5,378 bases of DNA from Roseomonas sp. (GCA_020249415.1 JADCFR010000271.1:1-5378); one strand, 5' to 3'; counted from the first letter of the stretch, positions 1-5,378 are shown. Program-made: numbers and translations. The notes: generated by a model not told the origin, from the letters alone.

Positions 1-10
1 ATTAAGAAAC

Positions 11-16
11 AGGAGG
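11..16 (+). promoter_or_regulatory. Strong Shine-Dalgarno of the left-edge gene
   Basis: AGGAGG lies 10 nt ahead of the ATG at 27. It is the best canonical ribosome site in the window and fixes the start of the plus-strand gene. It also argues that the first 53 codons of that reading frame belong to a real gene rather than to an antisense shadow of carB. No promoter is visible in the ten bases available upstream. Confidence 0.7.
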
Positions 17-26
17 CTGCGAAGTA

Positions 27-185
27 ATGCCTCTGTTTAACGCACGCCTGATTGAGAAGAACATTAAAAACCCGAAGCCCCTGCCAACGGAGCATGAGGC
101 CGTTCTAACTGCATGGGCAGAAAATTTAGCCAAAGGCATTTACGACAGCGAAACTAAAAACGATGGCCAATTCATCCAGCGTATA
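27..185 (+). CDS. N-terminal fragment, probable type IIG restriction-modification protein
   Basis: Only the first 53 codons look genuine. They begin [20 protein letters not shown] and go on through a tryptophan-containing helix to an [12 protein letters not shown] segment. This resembles, from memory, the start of large type IIG (Eco57I-like, fused nuclease and N6-adenine methyltransferase) proteins, which open with MPLFN-like residues and reach a KET..GPFIQ.IL..VLGY segment about 50 residues in. Such enzymes are usually around 1000 residues, so more than 90% is missing, including all catalytic motifs. The start is supported by the AGGAGG at 11-16. GC content is about 46% against about 60% in the rest of the window, so it is foreign to its neighbours. 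The open frame continues to 878, but from about 186 it is simply antisense to carB and should not be translated as one protein. The family call rests on a short N-terminal motif only. Confidence 0.5.
165..185. other. Chimeric junction between restriction gene and carB
   Basis: Read on plus, these 21 bases give GQFIQRI, a good fit to the type IIG N-terminal segment. Read on minus they give YTLDELA, the expected CarB residues 330-336. Left of 165 the minus frame stops resembling CarB: it should run A-N-D-I but reads A-I-V-F and ends at a stop at 126-128. Right of 185 the plus frame stops resembling the restriction protein. Both genes are thus continuous up to or through the same short word, and the two halves face each other. 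This suits a misassembly through a shared k-mer, or an end-joining event at microhomology. The boundaries are inferred from protein expectation and could shift by a few bases. Confidence 0.65.
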
Positions 186-1172
186 GCCGACAGCCAGCTT
201 CGCCGCGACCTTGGCAATGGGAAAACCGGTGGCCTTGGACGCCAGCGCGGAAGACCGCGAAACGCGCGGGTTCATTTCAATGATCACCATGCGCCCATCG
301 GCCGGGTTGATGCCGAATTGCACATTGGACCCGCCAGTATCCACGCCGATTTCACGCAAGCAGGCGATGGAGGCATCGCGCATGCGCTGATATTCCTTAT
401 CGGTCAGCGTCAGCGCGGGCGCGATGGTAACCGAATCACCCGTATGCACGCCCATCGCATCCAGGTTTTCGATGGAACAGATGATGATGCAATTATCCGC
501 GCGGTCGCGGACCACTTCCATTTCAAACTCTTTCCACCCCAGCACACTTTCTTCCACCAGCACTTCCGTGGTCATGGAAGCGGCCAGACCGGCCGAGACG
601 ATTTGTTCGAATTCTTCGCGGTTATAGGCAATGCCGCCGCCGGTGCCGCCCAAAGTGAAGGATGGGCGAATGACGCAGGGCAGGCCCACGATTTTGAGCG
701 CGTCCCAGGCTTCGGCCATGGTATGGGCGATTTCGCTTTTCGGGCTTTCAATGCCGATTTTTGCCATGGCGTCACGGAATTTCTGACGATCCTCGGCCTT
801 GTCAATCACCTCGGCCTTCGCGCCAATCAATTCGCAGCCGTATTTTTCGAGCACACCCGCTTCCGCGAGCTTGAGTGAGGTATTGAGCGCGGTCTGCCCG
901 CCCATGGTCGGCAGCAGCGCATCCGGGCGTTCCTTGGCGATGATTTTCTCGACAATTTCCGGCGTGATCGGTTCGATATAGGTGGCATCCGCCAGCCCCG
1001 GATCGGTCATGATCGTGGCCGGGTTGGAATTCACCAAAATGACGCGATAGCCCTCGGCCCGCAGTGCCTTGCAGGCTTGCGCGCCGGAATAATCGAATTC
1101 GCAGGCCTGGCCGATGACGATCGGCCCGGCGCCGATGATCATGATGGATTTGATGTCTGTACGTTTCGGCAT
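165..1172 (-). CDS. carB: Carbamoyl-phosphate synthase large subunit, 5' part only
   Basis: CarB makes carbamoyl phosphate from bicarbonate, ammonia delivered by CarA, and two ATP, feeding arginine and pyrimidine synthesis in the cytoplasm. Here 336 of about 1080 residues are present: the pre-ATP-grasp domain (about 1-125, with [21 protein letters not shown]) and most of the first, carboxyphosphate-forming ATP-grasp domain. Numbering matches E. coli CarB closely. R129, R169, the GGTGGG loop at 175-180, H243 and the metal ligands Q285, E299 and N301 are all present, so this copy was functional up to the break. The start ATG at 1172 has AAGG 9 nt upstream. The second ATP-grasp half, the oligomerisation domain and the allosteric domain are missing because the gene runs into the junction at 165-185. 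The open frame goes on to a stop at 126-128, adding 12 residues unlike CarB. It lies 41 nt downstream of the exporter gene in the same direction. Confidence 0.96.
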
Positions 1173-1175
1173 GGT

Positions 1176-1217
1176 TCAGGGCCTTGAGGTTTGCAGCAGG
1201 GTGAGAAGGGGTTTCAT
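1176..1217 (-). CDS. Mini-ORF of 13 codons between exporter and carB
   Basis: The gap between the exporter and carB holds an ATG-initiated frame, MKPLLTLLQTSRP, followed by TGA. Its ATG overlaps the exporter's stop as ATGA, and its own stop lies one codon (ACC) before the carB ATG, in the same frame as carB. Ribosomes finishing the exporter could restart here and be passed on to carB, which would couple the three. It has only a weak GAAAG upstream and no clustered arginine codons of the kind an arginine attenuator would show (one Arg, AGG). It may be a chance frame. Confidence 0.25.
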   Translation of the reverse strand: MKPLLTLLQTSRP

Positions 1218-1846
1218 GCGCGGCTTTCGGTGGCGAGCTTGAGCGCGATCAGCGCAAGCGCACCGCCCAAAATCCAACGCTGTGCGGCCATCCAGGTGGG
1301 GTTTTCGCTGAGAAAGCGCGAAACCCCGGCAGCGCCGTAAATCAACAAGCCATCGAAGATGATGGCGATGGCAATTTGTACCGCGCCCAGCGCGATGCCT
1401 TGCAGGAAAACATCACCGCGCGCGGGGTCAATGAAGGGCGGCAGCACGGCAACATAGAAAATCGCGACTTTCGGATTGAGCGCGGCGGTAGCGAAGCCAA
1501 CACCAAATAGCCGCGATGCCGGTTCGCGTGGCATGGGGCGCGCAGCAAAGATCGGCTGCCCACCGGGGCGCAAACATTGCCACGCGAGAAACGCCAGATA
1601 CGCCGCACCACCAATGCGCAAAACATCCCAGGCATAGGGAATGGCGAATAGTGCCGCCGTAATGCCCGCCGCTGCGCAGAGCATGATGACCAGCGACCCG
1701 CATTGGCAGCCGATCAGCGAAATCATCCCGGCGCCAACACCCTGCGCCAAAGACCGCGAGACAAGATAGAGCATATTCGGCCCCGGCGTGGCGGCGAGGC
1801 CGAGGGAAAGGGCCGCGAAGATCAGTAGGGTTTCGAGGGTGGGCAT
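1214..1846 (-). CDS. LysE/RhtB-family amino-acid exporter
   Basis: This is a 210-residue inner-membrane protein of the LysE/RhtB (threonine/lysine efflux) superfamily, which exports amino acids or related small molecules by proton antiport. The family signature is present: an N-terminal hydrophobic helix leads into ATPGPNM (19-25) with YLVSRSLAQG after it. Hydrophobic segments follow near 38-60, 62-92, 115-137 (with the conserved AALNPKVAIFYVAVLPPF), 147-172 and 190-206, giving about six membrane spans and the usual family length. I chose the ATG at 1846 over the in-frame ATG at 1864: it forms TAATG with the stop of the ATPase gene, and MPTLETLLIF matches the typical family N-terminus, while the longer start only adds MARPAL inside the ATPase gene. 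The substrate cannot be told from sequence. A location just upstream of carB makes an arginine or other amino-acid export role tempting but unproven. Confidence 0.9.
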   Translation of the reverse strand: MPTLETLLIFAALSLGLAATPGPNMLYLVSRSLAQGVGAGMISLIGCQCGSLVIMLCAAAGITAALFAIPYAWDVLRIGGAAYLAFLAWQCLRPGGQPIFAARPMPREPASRLFGVGFATAALNPKVAIFYVAVLPPFIDPARGDVFLQGIALGAVQIAIAIIFDGLLIYGAAGVSRFLSENPTWMAAQRWILGGALALIALKLATESRA

Positions 1847-3036
1847 TAGTGCTGGTCTCGCCAATCCGGCATTGTCCGTTTCATGAACTGGTCAAACAGC
1901 GGGACGGTGAAGGCGGTACCGCCAAAGGCCGGGCCATAAATCATGCCTTTGCGAATCAGGCCGCTACGAAGCGGCCCTGCGGCTTGTACGCGGATGCCAA
2001 GCAAATCCGCGATATCACCGGAACGATGCGGCCCGGGGCCAAGTTCTGCCATGGCTCGGAGATATGATTTCTCCCTGGGGGTCAGCCTGTCAAAGCGGAC
2101 TCGAAAGAAGCTGCGATCCAGCTTCGCAATCGCCTCGGCGGTTGCGGTATGAACATCTGCGGCAGTGATGGGCGATGCCTCTGCCAAATTCCAGACCGTG
2201 TATCCCCACTCCTGAAGGAAGAAAGGATAGCCCTTGGTCACATGAAACAAGGCTTCGAGCGCTTCTTCGGTGAAGCTCACGCCTGCCGCATCGGCCGGTT
2301 CAGCCAGGGCGCGGCGTGATTCCTCGGCCGATAGCGGACCGATCTCCGGAAAATCGAATAGGCGTTCGGCATAGGATTTTGAGCGGCCAGTAATGCCAAT
2401 GACCTGCGGCAAGCCGGCCGCAAGCATGACAATCGGCAGCCGCTGCTGCGCCGCGCGGTGCAGTGCCATGATCAGCGCGCTCATTTCGATTTCACTGACA
2501 TATTGCAGCTCATCAATCAGCAGCGCGATTGCCGCTTGGCGTGATGCCGCTGCCTGCCCAAGGGCGACAAGCAAGTCAGGAAGGTCGGTTTCCAGATCGC
2601 CGCTATCGGCGATGCCTTTTTCCGGATCAACATCCAGGACCAGTTCGAAGTCACCATGTTTCAGCTTGAGGCTCGAGATGAAGCTTCGGAACACGCGCAA
2701 GCCGCGCTTAACGGCCTCGCTCAAGCTTCCCACGCGGTCCAATTCCAGTAACAAGCGTCGAATTTGCGGGGCAAGGAGTTGCGGGAGGGGTGTTTGCTCT
2801 CTTGCTTCAATCAAGGATGTCCGAAACCCGAGCTCCTCCGCCATTTCCTGAAGCCGCACCAGCAAGACGGTCTTGCCGACCCCACGCAGCCCGGTGGCGA
2901 TGAAGCTTTTTTCAGGCTTGCCTGCGCGGACCCTTTGCAGCACGACCTCCGCACGCGCCAGGAATGCCGCGCGCCCCGCCAATTCCGGGGGCGGCGTGCC
3001 GGCGCCTGGGGCGAAGGGGTTGCGGATGGGGTCCAT
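1846..3036 (-). CDS. AAA-type ATPase with C-terminal winged-helix-like domain
   Basis: A 396-residue cytoplasmic P-loop ATPase of the broad AAA/archaeal-ATPase type (ORC/Cdc6-like or STAND-like fold, usually annotated only as ATP-binding protein). It opens MDPIRNPFAPG followed by PPELAGRAAFLARAE, the region that precedes the nucleotide-binding core in this group. Walker A is GLRGVGKT at 49-56, Walker B is ALLIDELQ at 171-178 (D175, E176), a sensor-1-like MLAAGLPQ lies at 204-211, a candidate arginine finger is R225 in SYAERLF, and GYPFFLQEW at 269-277 matches the G-x-PFFL motif of this clade. Residues about 315-385 look like a winged helix (LTPREKSYLRAMAELG, then SGDIADLLGIR). No toxin, nuclease, protease or repeat domain is fused, so the role is unknown; DNA binding or NTP-dependent regulation is possible. 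It is translationally coupled to the exporter through TAATG and preceded by an unusual AT-rich leader. Confidence 0.88.
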   Translation of the reverse strand: MDPIRNPFAPGAGTPPPELAGRAAFLARAEVVLQRVRAGKPEKSFIATGLRGVGKTVLLVRLQEMAEELGFRTSLIEAREQTPLPQLLAPQIRRLLLELDRVGSLSEAVKRGLRVFRSFISSLKLKHGDFELVLDVDPEKGIADSGDLETDLPDLLVALGQAAASRQAAIALLIDELQYVSEIEMSALIMALHRAAQQRLPIVMLAAGLPQVIGITGRSKSYAERLFDFPEIGPLSAEESRRALAEPADAAGVSFTEEALEALFHVTKGYPFFLQEWGYTVWNLAEASPITAADVHTATAEAIAKLDRSFFRVRFDRLTPREKSYLRAMAELGPGPHRSGDIADLLGIRVQAAGPLRSGLIRKGMIYGPAFGGTAFTVPLFDQFMKRTMPDWRDQH

Positions 3037-3039
3037 GCT

Positions 3040-3078
3040 TTATAAGGAGATTACCAAATTATACGCCCAAAAACCCAT
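3040..3078 (-). CDS. Leader mini-ORF of 12 codons before the ATPase gene
   Basis: MGFWAYNLVISL, then TAA, preceded by a strong AAGGAG (3090-3095, minus strand) 11 nt from its ATG. The stop is one codon (AGC) ahead of the ATPase ATG and in the same frame. The ATPase start itself has no purine-rich ribosome site and is preceded by CTCCTT, so re-initiation after this mini-ORF is a sensible route to translating the ATPase. The other reading is that the frame once formed an N-terminal extension of the ATPase, now cut off by a stop or by a sequencing error. Its only visible support is the ribosome site and the spacing. Confidence 0.4.
   Translation of the reverse strand: MGFWAYNLVISL
3058..3063 (-). 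promoter_or_regulatory. Candidate -10 box TATAAT for the ATPase gene
   Basis: A perfect TATAAT lies 21 nt before the ATPase ATG, in a 66-nt gap that is only about 35% GC. The best upstream partner is TTATCA at 3083-3088, with 19 nt spacing, so the -35 is poor. A transcript from here would start near 3051, leaving out the mini-ORF start and most of the inverted repeat. In an AT-rich gap such a hexamer can arise by chance. Confidence 0.4.
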
Positions 3079-3102
3079 AACTTGATAAACTCCTTCTAAC
3101 TC

Positions 3103-3870
3103 CTACCCCTGCACCGAATACCCACCATCCACCGGGATCGCGACCCCGGTGATGAAAGCTGCCGCATCGGAAGCGAGGAAAGCTGCCACCCCCTCAAAAT
3201 CCCCAGGCGCGCCCCAGCGCTTGGAAGGCGTGCGCGCCAGCACATTATCATTCAGCCCGGCCATATCCTGCCGCGCCTTGCGCGTCAGGTCCGTATCAAT
3301 CCAACCAGGCAGGATCACATTCACGGTAATGCCATCAGCGGCCCAGGCGACGGCGGTGGACTTCGTCATTTGCACCACGCCGCCCTTGGACGCGCCGTAA
3401 GCGACATGCAAAGGCAGGCCAAAGATGGACAGCATGGACCCGTTATTGATCACGCGCCCGCAACCATGCGCCTTCAAATACGGATAGGCCGCTTGGGAGG
3501 CCAACATGCCGCTGGTCAGGTTGGTATTGATGATGGTGTGCCAGTCTTCCAGCTTATAGGTTTCTGGCCGGTTGCGGATATTCGTGCCCGCATTATTCAC
3601 CAGAATATCCAAACGGCCGAGCCGCTTCGCGGTTTCTTCCACCATAGCGGTAATGGATGCAGGGTCGGTCACATCCACGGCGATGCTTTCCGCCTTGGCG
3701 CCCAGCGCACGCAGGCCCGCCACCGCTGCTTCATTCTTCGCGGCATTGCGGCCCGCCACCATCACGGTTGCACCGGCTTTTGCAAGGCCCGTTGCCATGC
3801 CAAGCCCAATGCCGCCATTGCCGCCCGTGACCAGCGCAACACGGCCGGTCAGATCAAACATCTTGTTCAT
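3103..3870 (-). CDS. Classical short-chain dehydrogenase/reductase (SDR)
   Basis: A 255-residue NAD(P)-dependent oxidoreductase of the classical SDR family, of normal length. The Rossmann glycine motif is TGGNGGIG at 15-22, the acidic/adenine-ring region is VDVTD at 65-69, NNAG is at 92-95, the structural Asn lies in INTN (114-117), and the catalytic Ser145, Tyr158 and Lys162 are all present (YGASK). PGW follows at 188-190 and the C-terminus is [12 protein letters not shown]41 after VMVAG leaves room for NADP preference, but cofactor use is uncertain. Overall it looks like the gluconate 5-dehydrogenase, 2-deoxy-D-gluconate 3-dehydrogenase or glucose 1-dehydrogenase-like group; the substrate cannot be assigned. 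Its ATG overlaps the carA stop as ATGA, with AAGGG about 7 nt upstream inside carA, so the two are probably co-translated. No terminator follows it. Confidence 0.92.
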   Translation of the reverse strand: MNKMFDLTGRVALVTGGNGGIGLGMATGLAKAGATVMVAGRNAAKNEAAVAGLRALGAKAESIAVDVTDPASITAMVEETAKRLGRLDILVNNAGTNIRNRPETYKLEDWHTIINTNLTSGMLASQAAYPYLKAHGCGRVINNGSMLSIFGLPLHVAYGASKGGVVQMTKSTAVAWAADGITVNVILPGWIDTDLTRKARQDMAGLNDNVLARTPSKRWGAPGDFEGVAAFLASDAAAFITGVAIPVDGGYSVQG

Positions 3871-5234
3871 GCCTTGGCCCTTTCGATCATTTCAACGAAG
3901 CGGTGAAACAGATAATGGCTGTCGGAAGGGCCGGGGCTCGCTTCCGGGTGGTATTGCACGGAAAAGGCCGGGCGATCGGTCGCCGCAATGCCTTCATTCG
4001 TGCCATCGAACAGAGAGATATGCGTGACCTTCGCATTGCCCGGCAGGCTTTCCGGGTCCACCGCAAAGCCGTGATTCTGGCTGGTGATTTCGACCTTGCC
4101 GGTGGTGAGGTCCTTCACCGGCTGATTGGCGCCGCGATGCCCGCGCGTCAGCTTGAAGGTGCGCGCCCCAAGGGCGAGGGACAGCAATTGATGCCCCAGA
4201 CAAATGCCAAAGACCGGCAGCTTCTTGTCCAGCACGGCGCGAATGGCGGGCAGCGCATAAGTGCCGGTTGCCGCCGGATCGCCAGGGCCATTTGACAGGA
4301 ACACCCCATCCGGCTTTTGCGCGAAAATCTCCTCGGCCGAGGCAGTGGCGGGCAGCACCACCACATCGCAGCCGGCGGAAGCCAGGCAGCGCAGGATATT
4401 GCGCTTGGCGCCGTAATCCATCGCGACAACGCGGTATCTCGGCGCGGTTTGGCGGCCAAAGCCGCTGGGCCAGGCCCATTCGGTTTCATCCCAGCGATAG
4501 CTCTGCCGGCAGGTCACATCCTTCGCCAGATCCATGCCCTCCAGCCCCGGCCAGCCGGCGGCTTCGGCGCGAAGGGTCGCGATATCAAACTTCCCATCCA
4601 CGCGGTGGCACAAAACGCCATTGGGCGGGCCGCCATCGCGGATGCGCGCGGTCAGCGCGCGGGTATCAATGCCGGCAAGCCCAGGCACGCCGTGGGAAAC
4701 CAGCCAAGCGTGCAAATGCCGCGTTGCGCGGTAATTGGCCGGTTCCGTCACATCCTGTTTCACGATCAGCCCGCGTGCGGCGGGTGTGAGGGCTTCGATA
4801 TCTTCCTGATTGGTGCCGACATTGCCGATATGGGGGAAGGTGAAGGTAATGATCTGCCCGGCATAGGAAGGATCGGTCAGGGTTTCCTGATAGCCGGTCA
4901 TGCCCGTGTTGAAGCAAATCTCGGCCACCGCCTTGCCCTCGGCCCCGAAGCCGCGGCCCCAAAAGACGCTGCCATCAGCCAGCACCAGGCAGGCGGTGGC
5001 GCCAGGGGGGGCGGTATCAGCCATGGGAAGGGGCTCCGTTTTCGGGGTGTCAGAGGGGCCGACGGGCATATCGGCCAGGGTCAGGCCTGTCGCGGTCAGG
5101 ATGGCGGGCCAATGTTTTGTGGGAATGGCCTTGGATTGCCGCCATTTGCGAATGGCTTCCGTGCCGACGCCGCAGCGCTCGGCCGCGGCTTCAGAACCGC
5201 CCAGAAGGGCGATGATATCTTCGACGCTGCGCAT
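3867..5234 (-). CDS. carA: Carbamoyl-phosphate synthase small subunit with N-terminal HTH extension
   Basis: CarA hydrolyses glutamine and channels ammonia to CarB. From about residue 77 on, the protein aligns with E. coli CarA at a constant offset of 76. The N-terminal CarA domain has [17 protein letters not shown] (108-124) and [10 protein letters not shown]. The class I amidotransferase domain has SNGPGDP (314-320), the nucleophile C345 in GICLGHQ, and H429 and E431 in YHPEASPGP, equivalent to C269, H353 and E355. The frame is open for 455 codons against about 380 usual. The extra residues 1-58 form a Cro/YdaS-like helix-turn-helix ([18 protein letters not shown]), then a Pro-rich linker (59-70). 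I list the longest start, ATG 5234, because the HTH is clearly protein-like. A second start, ATG 5024, would give a standard 385-residue CarA and has its own GGAG. Either one fused protein or two products is possible. Gene and enzyme identity are certain; the start is not. Confidence 0.95.
   Translation of the reverse strand: MRSVEDIIALLGGSEAAAERCGVGTEAIRKWRQSKAIPTKHWPAILTATGLTLADMPVGPSDTPKTEPLPMADTAPPGATACLVLADGSVFWGRGFGAEGKAVAEICFNTGMTGYQETLTDPSYAGQIITFTFPHIGNVGTNQEDIEALTPAARGLIVKQDVTEPANYRATRHLHAWLVSHGVPGLAGIDTRALTARIRDGGPPNGVLCHRVDGKFDIATLRAEAAGWPGLEGMDLAKDVTCRQSYRWDETEWAWPSGFGRQTAPRYRVVAMDYGAKRNILRCLASAGCDVVVLPATASAEEIFAQKPDGVFLSNGPGDPAATGTYALPAIRAVLDKKLPVFGICLGHQLLSLALGARTFKLTRGHRGANQPVKDLTTGKVEITSQNHGFAVDPESLPGNAKVTHISLFDGTNEGIAATDRPAFSVQYHPEASPGPSDSHYLFHRFVEMIERAKA
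5022..5037 (-). promoter_or_regulatory. Internal carA start with ribosome site
   Basis: An in-frame ATG (5022-5024, codon 71 of the long frame) follows GGAG (5034-5037, minus strand) by 9 nt. Starting here gives [18 protein letters not shown], which begins CarA at the normal place. The same frame runs back through the HTH without a stop, so both a short CarA and a long HTH-CarA could be made from one message. Confidence 0.45.
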
Positions 5235-5242
5235 GGTATGGG

Positions 5243-5271
5243 CTTATCCGGGAAAAAACTTCCCAGGGCAA
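5243..5271 (-). promoter_or_regulatory. Candidate carA promoter, possibly giving a leaderless message
   Basis: TTGCCC (5266-5271, minus strand; 4 of 6 to TTGACA) and GATAAG (5243-5248; 4 of 6 to TATAAT) are separated by exactly 17 nt. They lie between the terminator of the previous gene and the carA ATG. A start about 7 nt past the -10 falls near 5236, only two bases before the ATG at 5234, and no good ribosome site precedes that ATG. The message for the long form would then be leaderless. Confidence 0.4.
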
Positions 5272-5272
5272 G

Positions 5273-5304
5273 GAAAAACTAGGGGGTGGGAAATTTCCTC
5301 CCCT
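5273..5304 (-). terminator. Rho-independent-type terminator of the upstream gene
   Basis: Three bases past the stop of the right-edge gene, the minus strand reads AGGGG, an internal loop, the self-complementary GGAAATTTCC, then CCCCT, followed by AGTTTTTCC. Outer pairs join 5300-5304 with 5281-5285, the inner dyad is 5289-5298, and the U-run is at 5274-5278. The stem is broken by an asymmetric loop (5286-5288 against 5299), so it is imperfect. Position after a stop codon and the T-run support it. It separates carA from the gene upstream. Confidence 0.55.
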
Positions 5305-5307
5305 GAT

Positions 5308-5378
5308 TTATTCGCGAGCGAGCCGCGCCATCAGGCCCCCCAGGCGCGGCATGGCGGCCTGGATGCTGGCCTCGGTAA
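5308..5378 (-). CDS. C-terminal end of an unidentified gene
   Basis: The last 22 codons of a frame entering from the right edge end at TAA (5308-5310) with ...AAMPRLGGLMARLARE. G or C occupies the third position in 20 of 22 sense codons, as in real genes here, and a terminator-like hairpin begins three bases after the stop. The tail looks helical and basic. I do not recognise the family from so little, and name no function. Confidence 0.45.
   Translation of the reverse strand, partial: TEASIQAAMPRLGGLMARLARE

Larger units (their letters stand above)
3040..3099. repeat. Inverted repeat around the ATPase leader
   Basis: Arms 3086-3099 and 3040-3053 are complementary at 12 of 14 positions (mismatches at 3096/3043 and 3089/3050) with a 32-nt loop between. 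In the minus-strand RNA the first arm contains the AAGGAG ribosome site of the mini-ORF and the second arm contains CTCCTT, so folding would hide that site. The loop holds most of the mini-ORF. It could equally be read as a DNA operator, since the TATAAT box sits inside the loop. Confidence 0.5.

Noticed and set aside
126..164. Extra 12 residues at the end of the carB frame as a natural short CarB
   Set aside because: They are the antisense of the restriction-like gene and do not match CarB; the break falls in the middle of a catalytic half, so it is not a natural domain end.
27..878. A 283-residue plus-strand protein starting at the restriction-like ATG
   Set aside because: From about 186 it is the exact antisense of conserved carB codons; its low-complexity His/Gly/Arg-rich content there is typical of a shadow frame. 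Only the first 53 codons are supported.
1176..1217. Arginine-type attenuator leader peptide before carB
   Set aside because: The 13-codon frame has one Arg codon and no competing hairpins or terminator follow before the carB start only a few bases on.
1846..1864. Longer exporter start giving MARPAL in front
   Set aside because: It overlaps the ATPase gene by 19 bases and adds residues not typical of the LysE family; the TAATG start at 1846 fits better.
3370..3906. Plus-strand frame of 178 codons opposite the SDR
   Set aside because: Antisense to a complete SDR with all catalytic residues; His/Arg-rich shadow, no family resemblance.
5250..5264. Small hairpin GGGAA-loop-TTCCC ahead of carA as an attenuator
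   Set aside because: The stem is only 5 bp and lies within the promoter-like spacer, so it would probably not be transcribed. The T-run is in its loop rather than after it.
4317..5282. Long plus-strand frame of 321 codons opposite carA
   Set aside because: It is fully antisense to carA, whose catalytic residues are all intact, and its composition is Gly/Ala/Arg-rich shadow sequence with no recognisable motif.

Overview
The window reads as a GC-rich (about 60% GC) proteobacterial chromosome segment, most likely alphaproteobacterial (Rhodospirillales or Acetobacteraceae-like). This guess rests on codon use and the look of the CarA and CarB proteins; no marker gene fixes the taxon. Essentially all real genes lie on the minus strand. 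Read in the direction of transcription (right to left) they are: the last 22 codons of an unidentified gene with its own terminator; carA (glutamine amidotransferase subunit of carbamoyl-phosphate synthase), carrying a 70-residue N-terminal helix-turn-helix extension; a classical short-chain dehydrogenase overlapping carA by 4 nt; an AT-rich 66-nt gap; an AAA-type ATPase with a winged-helix-like C-terminus; a LysE/RhtB-family exporter coupled to it by TAATG; and the first 336 codons of carB.

The carbamoyl-phosphate synthase genes supply carbamoyl phosphate for arginine and pyrimidine synthesis. Here carA and carB are separated by about 2.7 kb holding three genes with no obvious pathway link, although all five run in one direction with tight junctions. 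The exporter could bear on amino-acid homeostasis, but that is inference. The ATPase appears to have its own leader, with a perfect TATAAT box, a 12-codon mini-ORF with a strong ribosome site, and an inverted repeat that would bury that site.

The left 185 bases do not belong to this story. They are about 46% GC, run on the plus strand, and hold a clean AGGAGG ribosome site and the first 53 codons of what looks like a type IIG restriction-modification protein. This gene breaks off head-on into the middle of carB. A stretch of about 21 bases (165-185) reads sensibly both as the restriction gene (plus) and as carB (minus), which is what an assembly join through a short shared word, or a microhomology rearrangement, would leave. 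I consider an assembly chimera more likely than a biological fusion because carB is normally essential for arginine and pyrimidine prototrophy.

There is no gene-free stretch over 300 bases. I saw no tRNA, rRNA, CRISPR array, insertion sequence or phage attachment site. The points most worth a second look are the helix-turn-helix/CarA fusion with its possible leaderless start and internal second start, the regulated-looking leader of the ATPase gene, the split of carA and carB, and the junction at 165-185.
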